Shown here one piece after another: positions 1 through 5,906 of a stretch of DNA of 10,394 bases. The translations under genes and the position numbers were made by a program. How positions within the stretch are numbered: position 1 is the stretch's first letter; the number at the start of each line of letters is the position of its first letter. Source of the stretch: Chryseobacterium sp. UBA6632 (GTDB taxonomy: Bacteria > Bacteroidota > Bacteroidia > Flavobacteriales > Weeksellaceae); NCBI GenBank assembly GCA_002455915.1, contig DKLU01000171.1:1-10394 (forward strand), in the 5' to 3' direction. The notes below the pieces were generated by a model, which was not told where the DNA came from, searched no databases, and worked only from the letters and a program-made list of their open reading frames with translations.

Positions 1-685
1 TTCCATTTCCTAAAGTTCTGACTAATAATTCAATACTTGGATTTCCATCTAAATATAAGGCTTTATTCAATTTACTTTTCATATCGGAATCATCTAATTC
101 ATCCTGAACTTTTTGAATAAAATCCTGTTGATTAAATTTTATTAAGCCTAATTTTTCTTGAACTGCAAAAGCCGCCGCCAACGCAATTGCTTTCGTTCCT
201 TCAATCGCCTCTTTGTTTGCATGAGTTACTCCACAGGAAAGTTCAGCGTTCAATTTAAGTTTATCAAAATCATCATAAAAATAAGCACCAATCACCGAAG
301 CTCTCATCGCTCCGCCATTTCCCATCGAGCCTTGTCCTTCAAACTTTGAATATGAAATTTTTTTCCAATTGTCTCCACTTTTTACTGCTCTAAAATATTG
401 ATGCATTGAAGGTCCGTAACCTCTGTTGATATCTAAATGGTAATTTTTGGTAAACTCTTCTGCTAAAAAATCCTGATTAATCTCTTCAAACTTTTCCAAA
501 GATTTGAAAATAGCAATTGCCATAATCGTATCATCGGTAAAATCCAAAGAACTTTCTGGAATAGTTCTCTGATGAATATAACTTTTCATCAAACTTTCTT
601 CTCCGAAAAAACTTTCTCCAAAAGCATCGCCTATGGAAATTCCTGTCAGTGATTTTGAAGCGAGTAAGAGTTTATTTGTTTCCAT
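1..685 (-). CDS. ADP-ribosylglycohydrolase (ARH/DraG family), 3' part missing
   Basis: The 228 visible residues begin METNKLLLAS and run off the left edge, so the C-terminus is absent. Members of this family hydrolyse ADP-ribosyl bonds on arginine or serine, or ADP-ribose derivatives, using two magnesium ions. Visible family motifs are the first metal-binding motif FTDDT (residues 49-53), GNGGAMR (122-128) and THA (154-156) followed by an alanine-rich helix. The second metal site, an Asp-rich motif near the C-terminus, would lie outside the window, so catalytic integrity cannot be judged. There is no signal peptide, so the protein is cytoplasmic. Its ATG shares one base with the TAA of the upstream PARG-like gene (TAATG), which implies translational coupling and joint function. 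The family call is firm; the substrate is unknown. Confidence 0.9.
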   Translation of the reverse strand, partial: METNKLLLASKSLTGISIGDAFGESFFGEESLMKSYIHQRTIPESSLDFTDDTIMAIAIFKSLEKFEEINQDFLAEEFTKNYHLDINRGYGPSMHQYFRAVKSGDNWKKISYSKFEGQGSMGNGGAMRASVIGAYFYDDFDKLKLNAELSCGVTHANKEAIEGTKAIALAAAFAVQEKLGLIKFNQQDFIQKVQDELDDSDMKSKLNKALYLDGNPSIELLVRTLGNG

Positions 686-1497
686 TATATTTCTTCAAAC
701 GGCTTTATCATCTCTTCCTTCTTCGAGAGAATCGCGAAAACCACTCTTTTAAATTTATTTTTATACTTTCCGTAAAGGTGTTTTTTAAATAATTCCGCGA
801 TTTCTTTCGGATCATTTTTAAAAACACCGCATCCCCAAGCTCCCAAGATCAAGGTTTCATTTCCCTGATGTAAAGCCAAAGCCAGCATTTTATCTGTTCT
901 TACATCTATTGCTCCGAAAATTTCGTGAGCTCTTTCCGGTTCCTGACGTTTTACAACTCCTGCATTCACCGCCGGAGACGTGATGAAATTACACAAAACA
1001 GGTTTCGGCAATAATTCGCCTTTATCCTTTCTGAAAACCGGAACTTTCGGGCTGTAAATCATCATATCGGTGTAGAAACAAGATTCCATTTCGCGGTGAA
1101 TTTTGTAATAATCCCAACCTTGAAGCAGACTTTCGTGCAATCCTGAAGTTCTCGCTAGACTTTCTTCCTGAGCTTCGGCTCCGTTGATAAAACCGCCTCC
1201 AGGATTTTTTGCTGATGCGAAATTCAGACACATGATTTTTTCCTGATTTTCTTCTTCGGCTAATTGTAAAATTGCTTTTAAAGAACTGCATCTCCAGACT
1301 TCAAACTGCGTTTCAAAATGAGTTTCGGGAAGTTCGTTATTTGCCAATTCTGAAAGTTCATCGGGATAGAACAAAAGTGTCCCATTCTTGGAAACTTCCA
1401 ATTCGTTTCCTATATTTATTTTTTCGTTGTGTTCGTTTATATAATATTTCTTGGCAAGGATATCCAAAGTATCTTTTGCCATTCCTTTATTGGTCAT
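685..1497 (-). CDS. Bacterial PARG-type macrodomain hydrolase (TIGR02452 family)
   Basis: This 270-residue protein is a complete cytoplasmic macrodomain protein of the bacterial poly(ADP-ribose) glycohydrolase type. Family members cleave or bind ADP-ribose polymers or terminal ADP-ribose. The PARG signature GGG-X7-QEE is intact: GGG at residues 100-102 and QEE at 110-112, whose glutamates include the catalytic one. A second glycine-rich loop, GAWGCGVFKNDP (219-230), matches the diphosphate-binding loop of macrodomains. FITSPAVNAG (171-180) is another conserved strand and loop. Length is usual for the family. The gene starts 2 nt after the stop of the preceding small gene and overlaps the next gene (ARH family) by one base, so these three genes form a tight block. 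The natural polymer or conjugate in this organism is not evident. Confidence 0.92.
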   Translation of the reverse strand: MTNKGMAKDTLDILAKKYYINEHNEKINIGNELEVSKNGTLLFYPDELSELANNELPETHFETQFEVWRCSSLKAILQLAEEENQEKIMCLNFASAKNPGGGFINGAEAQEESLARTSGLHESLLQGWDYYKIHREMESCFYTDMMIYSPKVPVFRKDKGELLPKPVLCNFITSPAVNAGVVKRQEPERAHEIFGAIDVRTDKMLALALHQGNETLILGAWGCGVFKNDPKEIAELFKKHLYGKYKNKFKRVVFAILSKKEEMIKPFEEI

Positions 1498-1499
1498 CG

Positions 1500-1913
1500 T
1501 TAGTTTTTTATGTTTAATAGTAAATTTTCTATCGCTTCATTTGCCGCTTTTTTGAAATCTTTTCCCATGAAAACTTTGGTCACTTCAATATTTCCAACAA
1601 TTGCCTGATTGAATGTCTCTAATTCTTCTGAAGGAACCCAAAGTTCATTATGATTTCTTGCTCCGACATTTTGTGAAGGATATTGATTGACAACTTCTTC
1701 CAACACTTCAAACTTCGTTACAAAACCTAAATAATTTCCAGCCTCGTCTCTTGTGTTCCATTTTTCTGCGATTTCGGAAGCGTAATCTTCATCTAAAACA
1801 GGATAGAAAATGGGTTGCCATTCTAATCTTGGAGGAAATATTTTGAAATTATTTTCGATAATTAAAATCATTTCTTTTTCTCCTACAGGTCTGTATAGTG
1901 TTTTTGTTTTCAT
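1500..1913 (-). CDS. Small 'ADP-ribosylation/crystallin J1'-type protein, possible ART-like fold
   Basis: This 137-residue protein resembles small proteins that genome annotations label 'ADP-ribosylation/crystallin J1'. That label is probably borrowed: true J1 crystallin belongs to the ARH family, and none of its metal-binding DDT motifs occur here. What is visible is LYRPVG (residues 6-11), FPPRLEWQPIFYP (26-38), a helix containing YASEIAEKW (44-52), a strand GFVTKFEV (63-70), and HNELWVP (88-94) followed by IVGNIEVTKVF (105-115). The order, an Arg strand, an aromatic strand plus Ala-rich helix, then a strand with Glu and a Pro turn, is reminiscent of ADP-ribosyltransferase (ART) folds, with R8 and E90 as candidate key residues. 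That fold suggestion is inference only. The gene lies 2 nt before the PARG-like gene. It follows a 122-nt repeat-bearing gap with no clear promoter. Confidence 0.7.
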   Translation of the reverse strand: MKTKTLYRPVGEKEMILIIENNFKIFPPRLEWQPIFYPVLDEDYASEIAEKWNTRDEAGNYLGFVTKFEVLEEVVNQYPSQNVGARNHNELWVPSEELETFNQAIVGNIEVTKVFMGKDFKKAANEAIENLLLNIKN

Positions 1914-1929
1914 GTTGTGCTTTTTTATG

Positions 1930-2033
1930 TTTTTAATTTGTTTTTTAACGCAAAGTCCGCAAAGATTTTCTTTTTAAAACTTGATGTATATTTTTAGGTT
2001 CGCAAAGGCGTTTCACTTAACAAAGATCACAAT
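1930..2033. repeat. Intergenic CTTTGCG repeat element
   Basis: The gap between the PurA-like gene and the small crystallin-J1-type gene carries three copies of CGCAAAG: two in tandem in AACGCAAAGTCCGCAAAGAT (1948-1967) and one in GGTTCGCAAAGGCGTTTC (1998-2015). They are separated by AT-rich sequence. CGCAAAG/CTTTGCG units of this kind recur in intergenic DNA of many flavobacteria, so this is likely a dispersed chromosomal repeat. That recurrence is from memory and was not checked. No canonical TAnnTTTG promoter and no hairpin with a T-run were found on the minus strand here, so downstream genes probably depend on readthrough. Confidence 0.45.
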
Positions 2034-2035
2034 GT

Positions 2036-3106
2036 TTAATAAATTCTTTTAAAATCCTTTGAATAAGGAGAATAAGATCCAAAAATTTGATCAAATTTGA
2101 CCTTAATATTTTCAATTTTAAATACTTCATCCAACTGATCTAAACAAGTTACTACCAGATTTTTCTTTTGAGCAACCGCATGGGCTTCATCTAATTTCAA
2201 AGCATAATTCAACAAATCGTAATCTAAATCTCCGAAACGCAAATCCTTTTGAAATTCATTAAAAGTACAGGTTTCTTCTTCATTATTTTTCAAGTTTAGC
2301 AATTTTTCATTGCTCATCCATCCGCTTCCGTGACGAGTTGAATAACTTCTGGTTACATAAAACATTTCAATGTCTTCAATTTTTAATAACTGACAGATTT
2401 CATAAGCATTTTTAGAAGTCGTGTTCGCAAAAGTCACATTCGGAAAAACTCCATGATCCATATCCAGTAAAATTCCCTGACTTCCTTCAAAAATAAGATG
2501 ATTAAATGATTTTAAATAGTCATAATTTTCTATTTTCCAATCTATTTTATCGATCGCTTCAAAAAAATCCCGCAATGCATTTTCAATTTCTTCTCCTTCT
2601 TCAAAGCCATAATAATTGGCAATTCTTTTTAATTTTTCAATCAGCATTGCTCTTGGAGCGATTAAATCAACAGCAAATAATTTAAACGGACTTTCATTTC
2701 TTTTCATCGTTGCGCCCACTCCTTTTCCGCAGGTTCCGTGTTCTAAATTTTTGATATTCTTTCTGTTGTATAAAACATCAAAAGGAGTTGTCACTTTTGC
2801 TAAAGGGTGGATTGTCAATTCAACATTTCCATTTTTTTGTATTAGCTCTTCCCTTTCATTGAATAAAAACGTCGGATAAATCGTGCAATGTTCCGTGAAA
2901 TAGGAAGGCAAACCACGCAGCGCACCACTCGCAAAGCTGGAATGAATGTGCTTTTTATCATCAATCATAACCGTATGCGCCGCCTGTTGACCTCCAGAAA
3001 ACCGAATAACTACAGACTCAGGATGTTGCTGAGCCAGAAAATCGGTGGTAATCCCTTTACCTTCGTCCCCAAATCCTAAGCCTATAATTATTTGTGCTGT
3101 TTTCAT
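2036..3106 (-). CDS. Divergent short adenylosuccinate-synthetase-like protein (PurA/PurZ superfamily)
   Basis: PurA joins IMP and aspartate using GTP. This 356-residue relative keeps the core: GDEGKG (residues 13-18) with the catalytic Asp14; AAHT (42-45) with His44, the second catalytic residue; GTCGKGVGAT (124-133), corresponding to the GTTGRGIGP loop; FEGSQGILLDMDHGVFPNVT (206-225), which binds IMP phosphate; and YVTRSYSTRHGSG (250-262). It is well short of the roughly 430 residues of bacterial PurA and closer to the archaeal and phage (PurZ) forms. Two substrate motifs are altered. The aspartate loop TTGRxRR is not found; RFGDLDYD (290-297) stands near its place. The guanine-recognition TKLD appears as TCLD (320-323). 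The enzyme is therefore probably active but on a different amino donor and/or nucleotide. The start ATG lies 2 nt after the VWA gene's stop. A housekeeping purA elsewhere is expected. Confidence 0.85.
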   Translation of the reverse strand: MKTAQIIIGLGFGDEGKGITTDFLAQQHPESVVIRFSGGQQAAHTVMIDDKKHIHSSFASGALRGLPSYFTEHCTIYPTFLFNEREELIQKNGNVELTIHPLAKVTTPFDVLYNRKNIKNLEHGTCGKGVGATMKRNESPFKLFAVDLIAPRAMLIEKLKRIANYYGFEEGEEIENALRDFFEAIDKIDWKIENYDYLKSFNHLIFEGSQGILLDMDHGVFPNVTFANTTSKNAYEICQLLKIEDIEMFYVTRSYSTRHGSGWMSNEKLLNLKNNEEETCTFNEFQKDLRFGDLDYDLLNYALKLDEAHAVAQKKNLVVTCLDQLDEVFKIENIKVKFDQIFGSYSPYSKDFKRIY

Positions 3107-3108
3107 TT

Positions 3109-3960
3109 TTAATACATTTGAATATTATCTAATCCTTTTAAATCCGTTGTAGTAAAACTATCTTTAAATTTACTGCAAACCACATCTTTAATCACTTTCG
3201 GAACATCTCTGTAATCTTCGATAGACAAACAGTTTTGTCCCAGCAAATCTTTCCAACCTTTATCAGCATTAACCGCTTGTCCGGAATGCAGAACGCTGAT
3301 GTGAAAAACCTCATATTTTTTCTGAGCTTCTGCCAGCAATTCCGTGTGTTTGAAAGTCTGCTGTCCCGTTCCCATAATCTCTCTGATCGCTGAAGCAGGA
3401 AGCGTTTTCAGGCAAGGTTCGTCACCAACAGTGAACAATAATCCTTTTTGATTTCTTTTTTCAAAAGCATCTGTTCTTGTGTGAAAAGCGGCAAAATACC
3501 AAGCTAATAAATAACTTTCTCCTGCATTTCCTCCACCTCCAGATTCGATATAAGTTCTTGTTAACCACATATCAAGCTCTTCATCTCCCGATTCAAACTG
3601 ACCAACTTGTAAAGGATAACCGTCACATTCATGATCTCCGATTCCCAAGAATAAAAGTGCCGGATCCGGAACACCATCTTGGATAATTCCGCCCATTAAT
3701 TTTGGCAGCCCTTCTTTAATTAAATCATAAGGAATGTGTCCCATACTTCCCGTTACGTCCAATCCTAAAATAATCGGAACTGAATTCGGATGAACTGCAG
3801 AATCTCTTGATTCTCTGAAAGAAATACCATGTGGATTCATCGATTCATGTGCTTTTCTCTTTGCATTCTGCTTGAAAATTTCACTTGCAGATTTTGATGC
3901 ATATCCTGCTTTCTTTGCTCTGTCAAAGCGAGCGTCCATATCGTATCTTGTACCTCCCAT
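3109..3960 (-). CDS. Cytoplasmic von Willebrand factor A (VWA) domain protein
   Basis: This 283-residue protein has no signal peptide or membrane segment. A basic N-terminal tail (about residues 1-55) precedes a VWA domain beginning at VPIILGLDVTGSMG (61-74). The metal-ion-dependent adhesion site reads D68-x-T70-G-S72, a DxTxS variant of DxSxS. Later elements are FLGIGDHE (104-111) with Asp109, a glycine run ESGGGGNAGES (139-149) at the usual position of the second metal loop, and LLFTVGDEP (174-182). VWA domains bind protein partners through a bound divalent metal and often serve in chaperone-like or switch assemblies. The gene follows a coiled-coil gene by 3 nt and precedes the PurA-like gene by 2 nt, so the three products probably work together. 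The partner is not visible from sequence. Confidence 0.85.
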   Translation of the reverse strand: MGGTRYDMDARFDRAKKAGYASKSASEIFKQNAKRKAHESMNPHGISFRESRDSAVHPNSVPIILGLDVTGSMGHIPYDLIKEGLPKLMGGIIQDGVPDPALLFLGIGDHECDGYPLQVGQFESGDEELDMWLTRTYIESGGGGNAGESYLLAWYFAAFHTRTDAFEKRNQKGLLFTVGDEPCLKTLPASAIREIMGTGQQTFKHTELLAEAQKKYEVFHISVLHSGQAVNADKGWKDLLGQNCLSIEDYRDVPKVIKDVVCSKFKDSFTTTDLKGLDNIQMY

Positions 3961-3963
3961 AAC

Positions 3964-4299
3964 TTAAAATTTTTTACCAAATAAATATTCAAATCTTGCT
4001 CTTGTTAATTCCAATTGAATATTTAAATTTCTGATTGTTAATGATAATTCTATGTCTTTCTGAACGAATGCTTCCGGCTGAAAATCAGCGAATGTCAAGC
4101 TGTTTTTGTCTAATGGACTGATGTCGATCAGGCCTTCCTGTTCTCTTTCCAGTCTTTTGATCTTTAGTTCAATATCTTCTACTCTTCGCCTGTAGATCAG
4201 CTCTGCATCTTCTCCGATAATTCGGGCACGGTCTTCTCTTATCTGGTCATTATTTCTTTGTAATGACTCGATGAATCTGGGTTTTAAGTCTTCTTCCAT
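3964..4299 (-). CDS. Small coiled-coil protein of unknown function
   Basis: I do not recognise a family for this 111-residue protein. It is highly charged and mostly helical by appearance. Residues about 12-56 are rich in Glu, Arg, Lys and Leu/Ile with heptad-like spacing (for example IELKIKRLEREQEGL at 43-57), then a loop DISPLDKNSLTFADFQPEAF (58-77), then a second helix QKDIELSLTIRNLNIQLELTRARFEYLF. This suggests a helical hairpin or an oligomerising coiled coil. No signal peptide or membrane span is present. It sits 3 nt before the VWA gene, a spacing that points to translational coupling and a shared complex, and 123 nt after the NADAR gene. That 123-nt gap contains no TTTG on the minus strand, hence no standard promoter. 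The ATG at 4299 gives the only in-frame start seen. Confidence 0.75.
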   Translation of the reverse strand: MEEDLKPRFIESLQRNNDQIREDRARIIGEDAELIYRRRVEDIELKIKRLEREQEGLIDISPLDKNSLTFADFQPEAFVQKDIELSLTIRNLNIQLELTRARFEYLFGKKF

Positions 4300-4422
4300 A
4301 ATTCATTTTTTTGTGTTGTTTTTACGCTAATTAAAAACTGCATGGTTTTGTCTTAATTCTTTTCGAATTATTATTTTAATCAGCTTTTTATATTAATATT
4401 TTGTGTTTGGTTATTGTGTTTT

Positions 4423-4965
4423 TTACCCTCTTAATTCATCCCTCACTTCCATTAAAGCAAATCCCAATAAATTTTCACCATCCCATTGTAATGGGTTTTC
4501 TGCTCTTGGATCGGTTTCCAACATTCCGATTCCCCAAATTGCATCGTAAGGACTCGCTTCAACCAAAATTTTATCATTTGTTGAAAGTAAAAATTGCTTA
4601 AACTTGTCATTTTGAGAAAATTTCAGAAAATTTCCTTGTTTTACGATTTCATATTTATGTTCATCCCAAATTTTCGGATCAAAGTTTTTGACTTTTCTGC
4701 CTAAACTTTTTGCTTGATTTGGAGTTTCTGCTTTTAAAATTTTCTCTAAAATCTCATCATCATTAAATAATTTCGCTTTTCCAGCCATCATATAATGTTC
4801 CGCAGTTTTATAGCTCATTCCATCTTCTTTAAACTCAAAAGGAAACCACTGACTAAAACATGCCTTTGTAATTTCATCTTTCACTGTATGTCCCCAGAAG
4901 AATAGAAATTCTTGTTTCTCTTTTTTTTGAAATCTTTCGATGATATTTTCTACTGTGTATTTCAT
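4423..4965 (-). CDS. NADAR (YbiA-like, DUF1768) N-glycosidase family protein
   Basis: NADAR proteins cleave N-glycosidic bonds. E. coli YbiA acts on early riboflavin intermediates, and other members have been reported to remove ADP-ribose from guanine in DNA. Numbering from the ATG at 4965 (180 residues), visible motifs are FSQWFPFEF (37-45), the helix TAEHYMMAGKA (54-64), TPNQAKSLGR (81-90), FLKFSQN (113-119) and LVEASPYDAIWGIG (134-147), with LLGFALMEVRDEL near the end. The conserved Glu of the EHY motif and the W-G-I-G segment are present, so activity is likely. An upstream TTG at 4986 would add seven residues, but the ATG is preferred: the TTG lies inside the -7 element and would precede the expected transcript start. 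The ATG leaves a leader of roughly 12 nt. It is the first gene after an operator-bearing promoter. Confidence 0.9.
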   Translation of the reverse strand: MKYTVENIIERFQKKEKQEFLFFWGHTVKDEITKACFSQWFPFEFKEDGMSYKTAEHYMMAGKAKLFNDDEILEKILKAETPNQAKSLGRKVKNFDPKIWDEHKYEIVKQGNFLKFSQNDKFKQFLLSTNDKILVEASPYDAIWGIGMLETDPRAENPLQWDGENLLGFALMEVRDELRG

Positions 4966-4967
4966 GA

Positions 4968-4986
4968 TTGCGTTATTGTTACACAA
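4968..4986. promoter_or_regulatory. Candidate operator A (19-bp inverted repeat) at the NADAR promoter
   Basis: TTGCGTT-ATTGT-TACACAA reads as an inverted repeat of half-site TTGYGTW with a 5-nt centre. It overlaps the last three bases of the -7 element and runs to 2 nt before the NADAR start codon, a position where a bound protein would block transcription. The same sequence and placement occur at 5888-5906, and a third copy lies at 5022-5040. The likely ligand is the adjacent NrtR-like protein (inference). Confidence 0.7.
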
Positions 4987-5016
4987 ATGTAAAGAAATAT
5001 AATTTTATTAACCAAA
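4984..5016 (-). promoter_or_regulatory. NADAR promoter (Bacteroidota -33/-7)
   Basis: On the minus strand the -7 element TACATTTG (4984-4991) fits the Bacteroidota consensus TAnnTTTG exactly. A TTTG (5013-5016) stands 21 nt upstream as the -33 element. Transcription should begin a few bases past 4984, giving a very short leader before the ATG at 4965. It is flanked by operators A (downstream) and B (upstream), so it is probably the main regulated promoter for the NADAR-to-ARH genes. Confidence 0.7.
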
Positions 5017-5021
5017 TTTAT

Positions 5022-5040
5022 TTGCGTTAATTTTACACTA
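5022..5040. promoter_or_regulatory. Candidate operator B, upstream of the NADAR promoter
   Basis: TTGCGTT-AATTT-TACACTA matches the operator consensus TTGYGTW-N5-WACRCAA except for one base in the right half-site. It lies just upstream of the -33 element. Its start is 54 bp from that of operator A, about five helical turns, so two bound dimers would face the same side of the DNA and could cooperate. The rest of the gap up to the regulator gene (5042-5182) holds only AT-rich sequence with no convincing signal. Confidence 0.6.
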
Positions 5041-5182
5041 ATAAATTTAATTAATTGATTTTCACTAGTAAAAATATTTTAAAGATAATTAGTTATGCTA
5101 AAGAATAGCCACGAATGCATGAATAAATTTTCTATTGTTTGACTTTTTTTAGACTAAAAAACGTGAATCAGGAGCAAAAAAA

Positions 5183-5878
5183 CTATTTGATTTCGAAGTA
5201 AAATCCTTGTTCTTCCAATTCTTTATATTTTTCCTGATTGAAAGTGAATAATTTCCCTGGCCTTCCGCTACCTTCTTTTTTTAAAGTATTCGTATCATTT
5301 AATAACCCGTAGCTCATGATTTTTTTGCGGAAGTTTCGGCGGTCGATTTCTTTTCCGATGATGGTTTTATACAAATTTTCAAGATCTGAAAAAAGAAATT
5401 CTTCATTGAGAAGATTGAAACCAATGGGCTGAAATTGAAGTTTTGTGCGCAATCTTTTCAACGCCATGTCAATAATCTTTTGATGGTCAAACGCCAATTT
5501 TGGAAGCTTATTAATGCTAAACCATTGCGCATCTTCGGCATCAGAATCGGCAAATAATTCATGATAGGAAGGATTCACCAAGCCCAAATAAGCTATCGAA
5601 ACAACCCTATTTCGCGGATCGCGACCCACATTCCCAAAACTGTATAATTGCTCCAAAAAATCAGGTTTTATGCCTGCTTCTTCATGAAGTTCTCTTTTTA
5701 CCGCATCATCAAGATTTTCATCATCTAAAACCAAACCGCCCGGAAGCGCCCATCCTCCTTTGAAAGGCTCAATATTTCTTTTAATCAACAGAAGCTGAAG
5801 ATCTTTTTTATCAAAATATCCGAAAATAACTGCGTCTACAGCGACTTTTATGTCTTGTAATTTTTTTGGAGACTCCAT
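5183..5878 (-). CDS. NrtR-type transcriptional regulator (Nudix domain plus winged helix)
   Basis: The 231 residues hold an N-terminal Nudix domain (about 10-145) and a C-terminal winged-helix DNA-binding domain (about 160-215). NrtR proteins repress NAD-related genes and release DNA on binding ADP-ribose; Bacteroidota relatives such as AraR use the same architecture for sugar regulation. The Nudix box is complete: G48, E54, then REL-HEE-AGI at 62-70 with all metal-binding glutamates, so hydrolysis of an ADP-ribose-like substrate is possible in addition to sensing. GRDPRNRVVSIAYL (85-98) matches the family's conserved strand. The winged helix shows IDRRNFRKKIMSYGLL (178-193) and a GRPGKLFTF wing (205-213). 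It lies directly upstream of, and in the same orientation as, the ADP-ribose gene cluster. Its own promoter carries operator C, consistent with autoregulation. The ligand is inferred from the neighbours. Confidence 0.88.
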   Translation of the reverse strand: MESPKKLQDIKVAVDAVIFGYFDKKDLQLLLIKRNIEPFKGGWALPGGLVLDDENLDDAVKRELHEEAGIKPDFLEQLYSFGNVGRDPRNRVVSIAYLGLVNPSYHELFADSDAEDAQWFSINKLPKLAFDHQKIIDMALKRLRTKLQFQPIGFNLLNEEFLFSDLENLYKTIIGKEIDRRNFRKKIMSYGLLNDTNTLKKEGSGRPGKLFTFNQEKYKELEEQGFYFEIK

Positions 5879-5887
5879 TGTATTAAT

Positions 5888-5906
5888 TTGCGTTGTGAAT
5901 ACACAA
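5888..5906. promoter_or_regulatory. Candidate operator C at the regulator's own promoter
   Basis: TTGCGTT-GTGAA-TACACAA is the third copy of the TTGYGTW-N5-WACRCAA repeat. It shares both seven-base half-sites exactly with operator A while the central five bases differ. It overlaps the -7 element of the regulator promoter by three bases, the same geometry as operator A, which points to negative autoregulation. Confidence 0.7.

Noticed and set aside
1022..1291. 89-residue frame inside the PARG-like gene
   Set aside because: It is a frame-shifted shadow of the strongly supported macrodomain gene, with low-complexity Arg/Ser/Lys content and no motifs.
1948..1967. AACGCAA half-site resembling the operator upstream of the crystallin-J1-type gene
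   Set aside because: With the required 5-nt spacing the other half-site matches only two of seven bases; the sequence is better explained as part of the CGCAAAG repeat.
2036..3106. Calling this gene the housekeeping purA, or a phage PurZ
   Set aside because: It is too short and its aspartate and guanine motifs are changed, which argues against housekeeping PurA; the catalytic Asp of GDEGKG, reported as replaced in PurZ, is present, and no phage genes surround it.
4286..4343. 19-codon open frame (MQFLISVK...) upstream of the coiled-coil gene
   Set aside because: It overlaps the real start in another frame, has no recognisable product or start signal, and such short frames are expected by chance in AT-rich DNA.
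4354..4370. 6-bp hairpin TAATTC/GAATTA between the NADAR and coiled-coil genes
   Set aside because: It is short and AT-rich, and no T-run follows on the minus strand, so it is not supported as a terminator.
5145..5161. TTTTTTAG/CTAAAAAA hairpin downstream of the regulator gene as a terminator
   Set aside because: The stem is almost only A-T pairs with a one-base loop and would be too weak; no GC-rich stem precedes a T-run.
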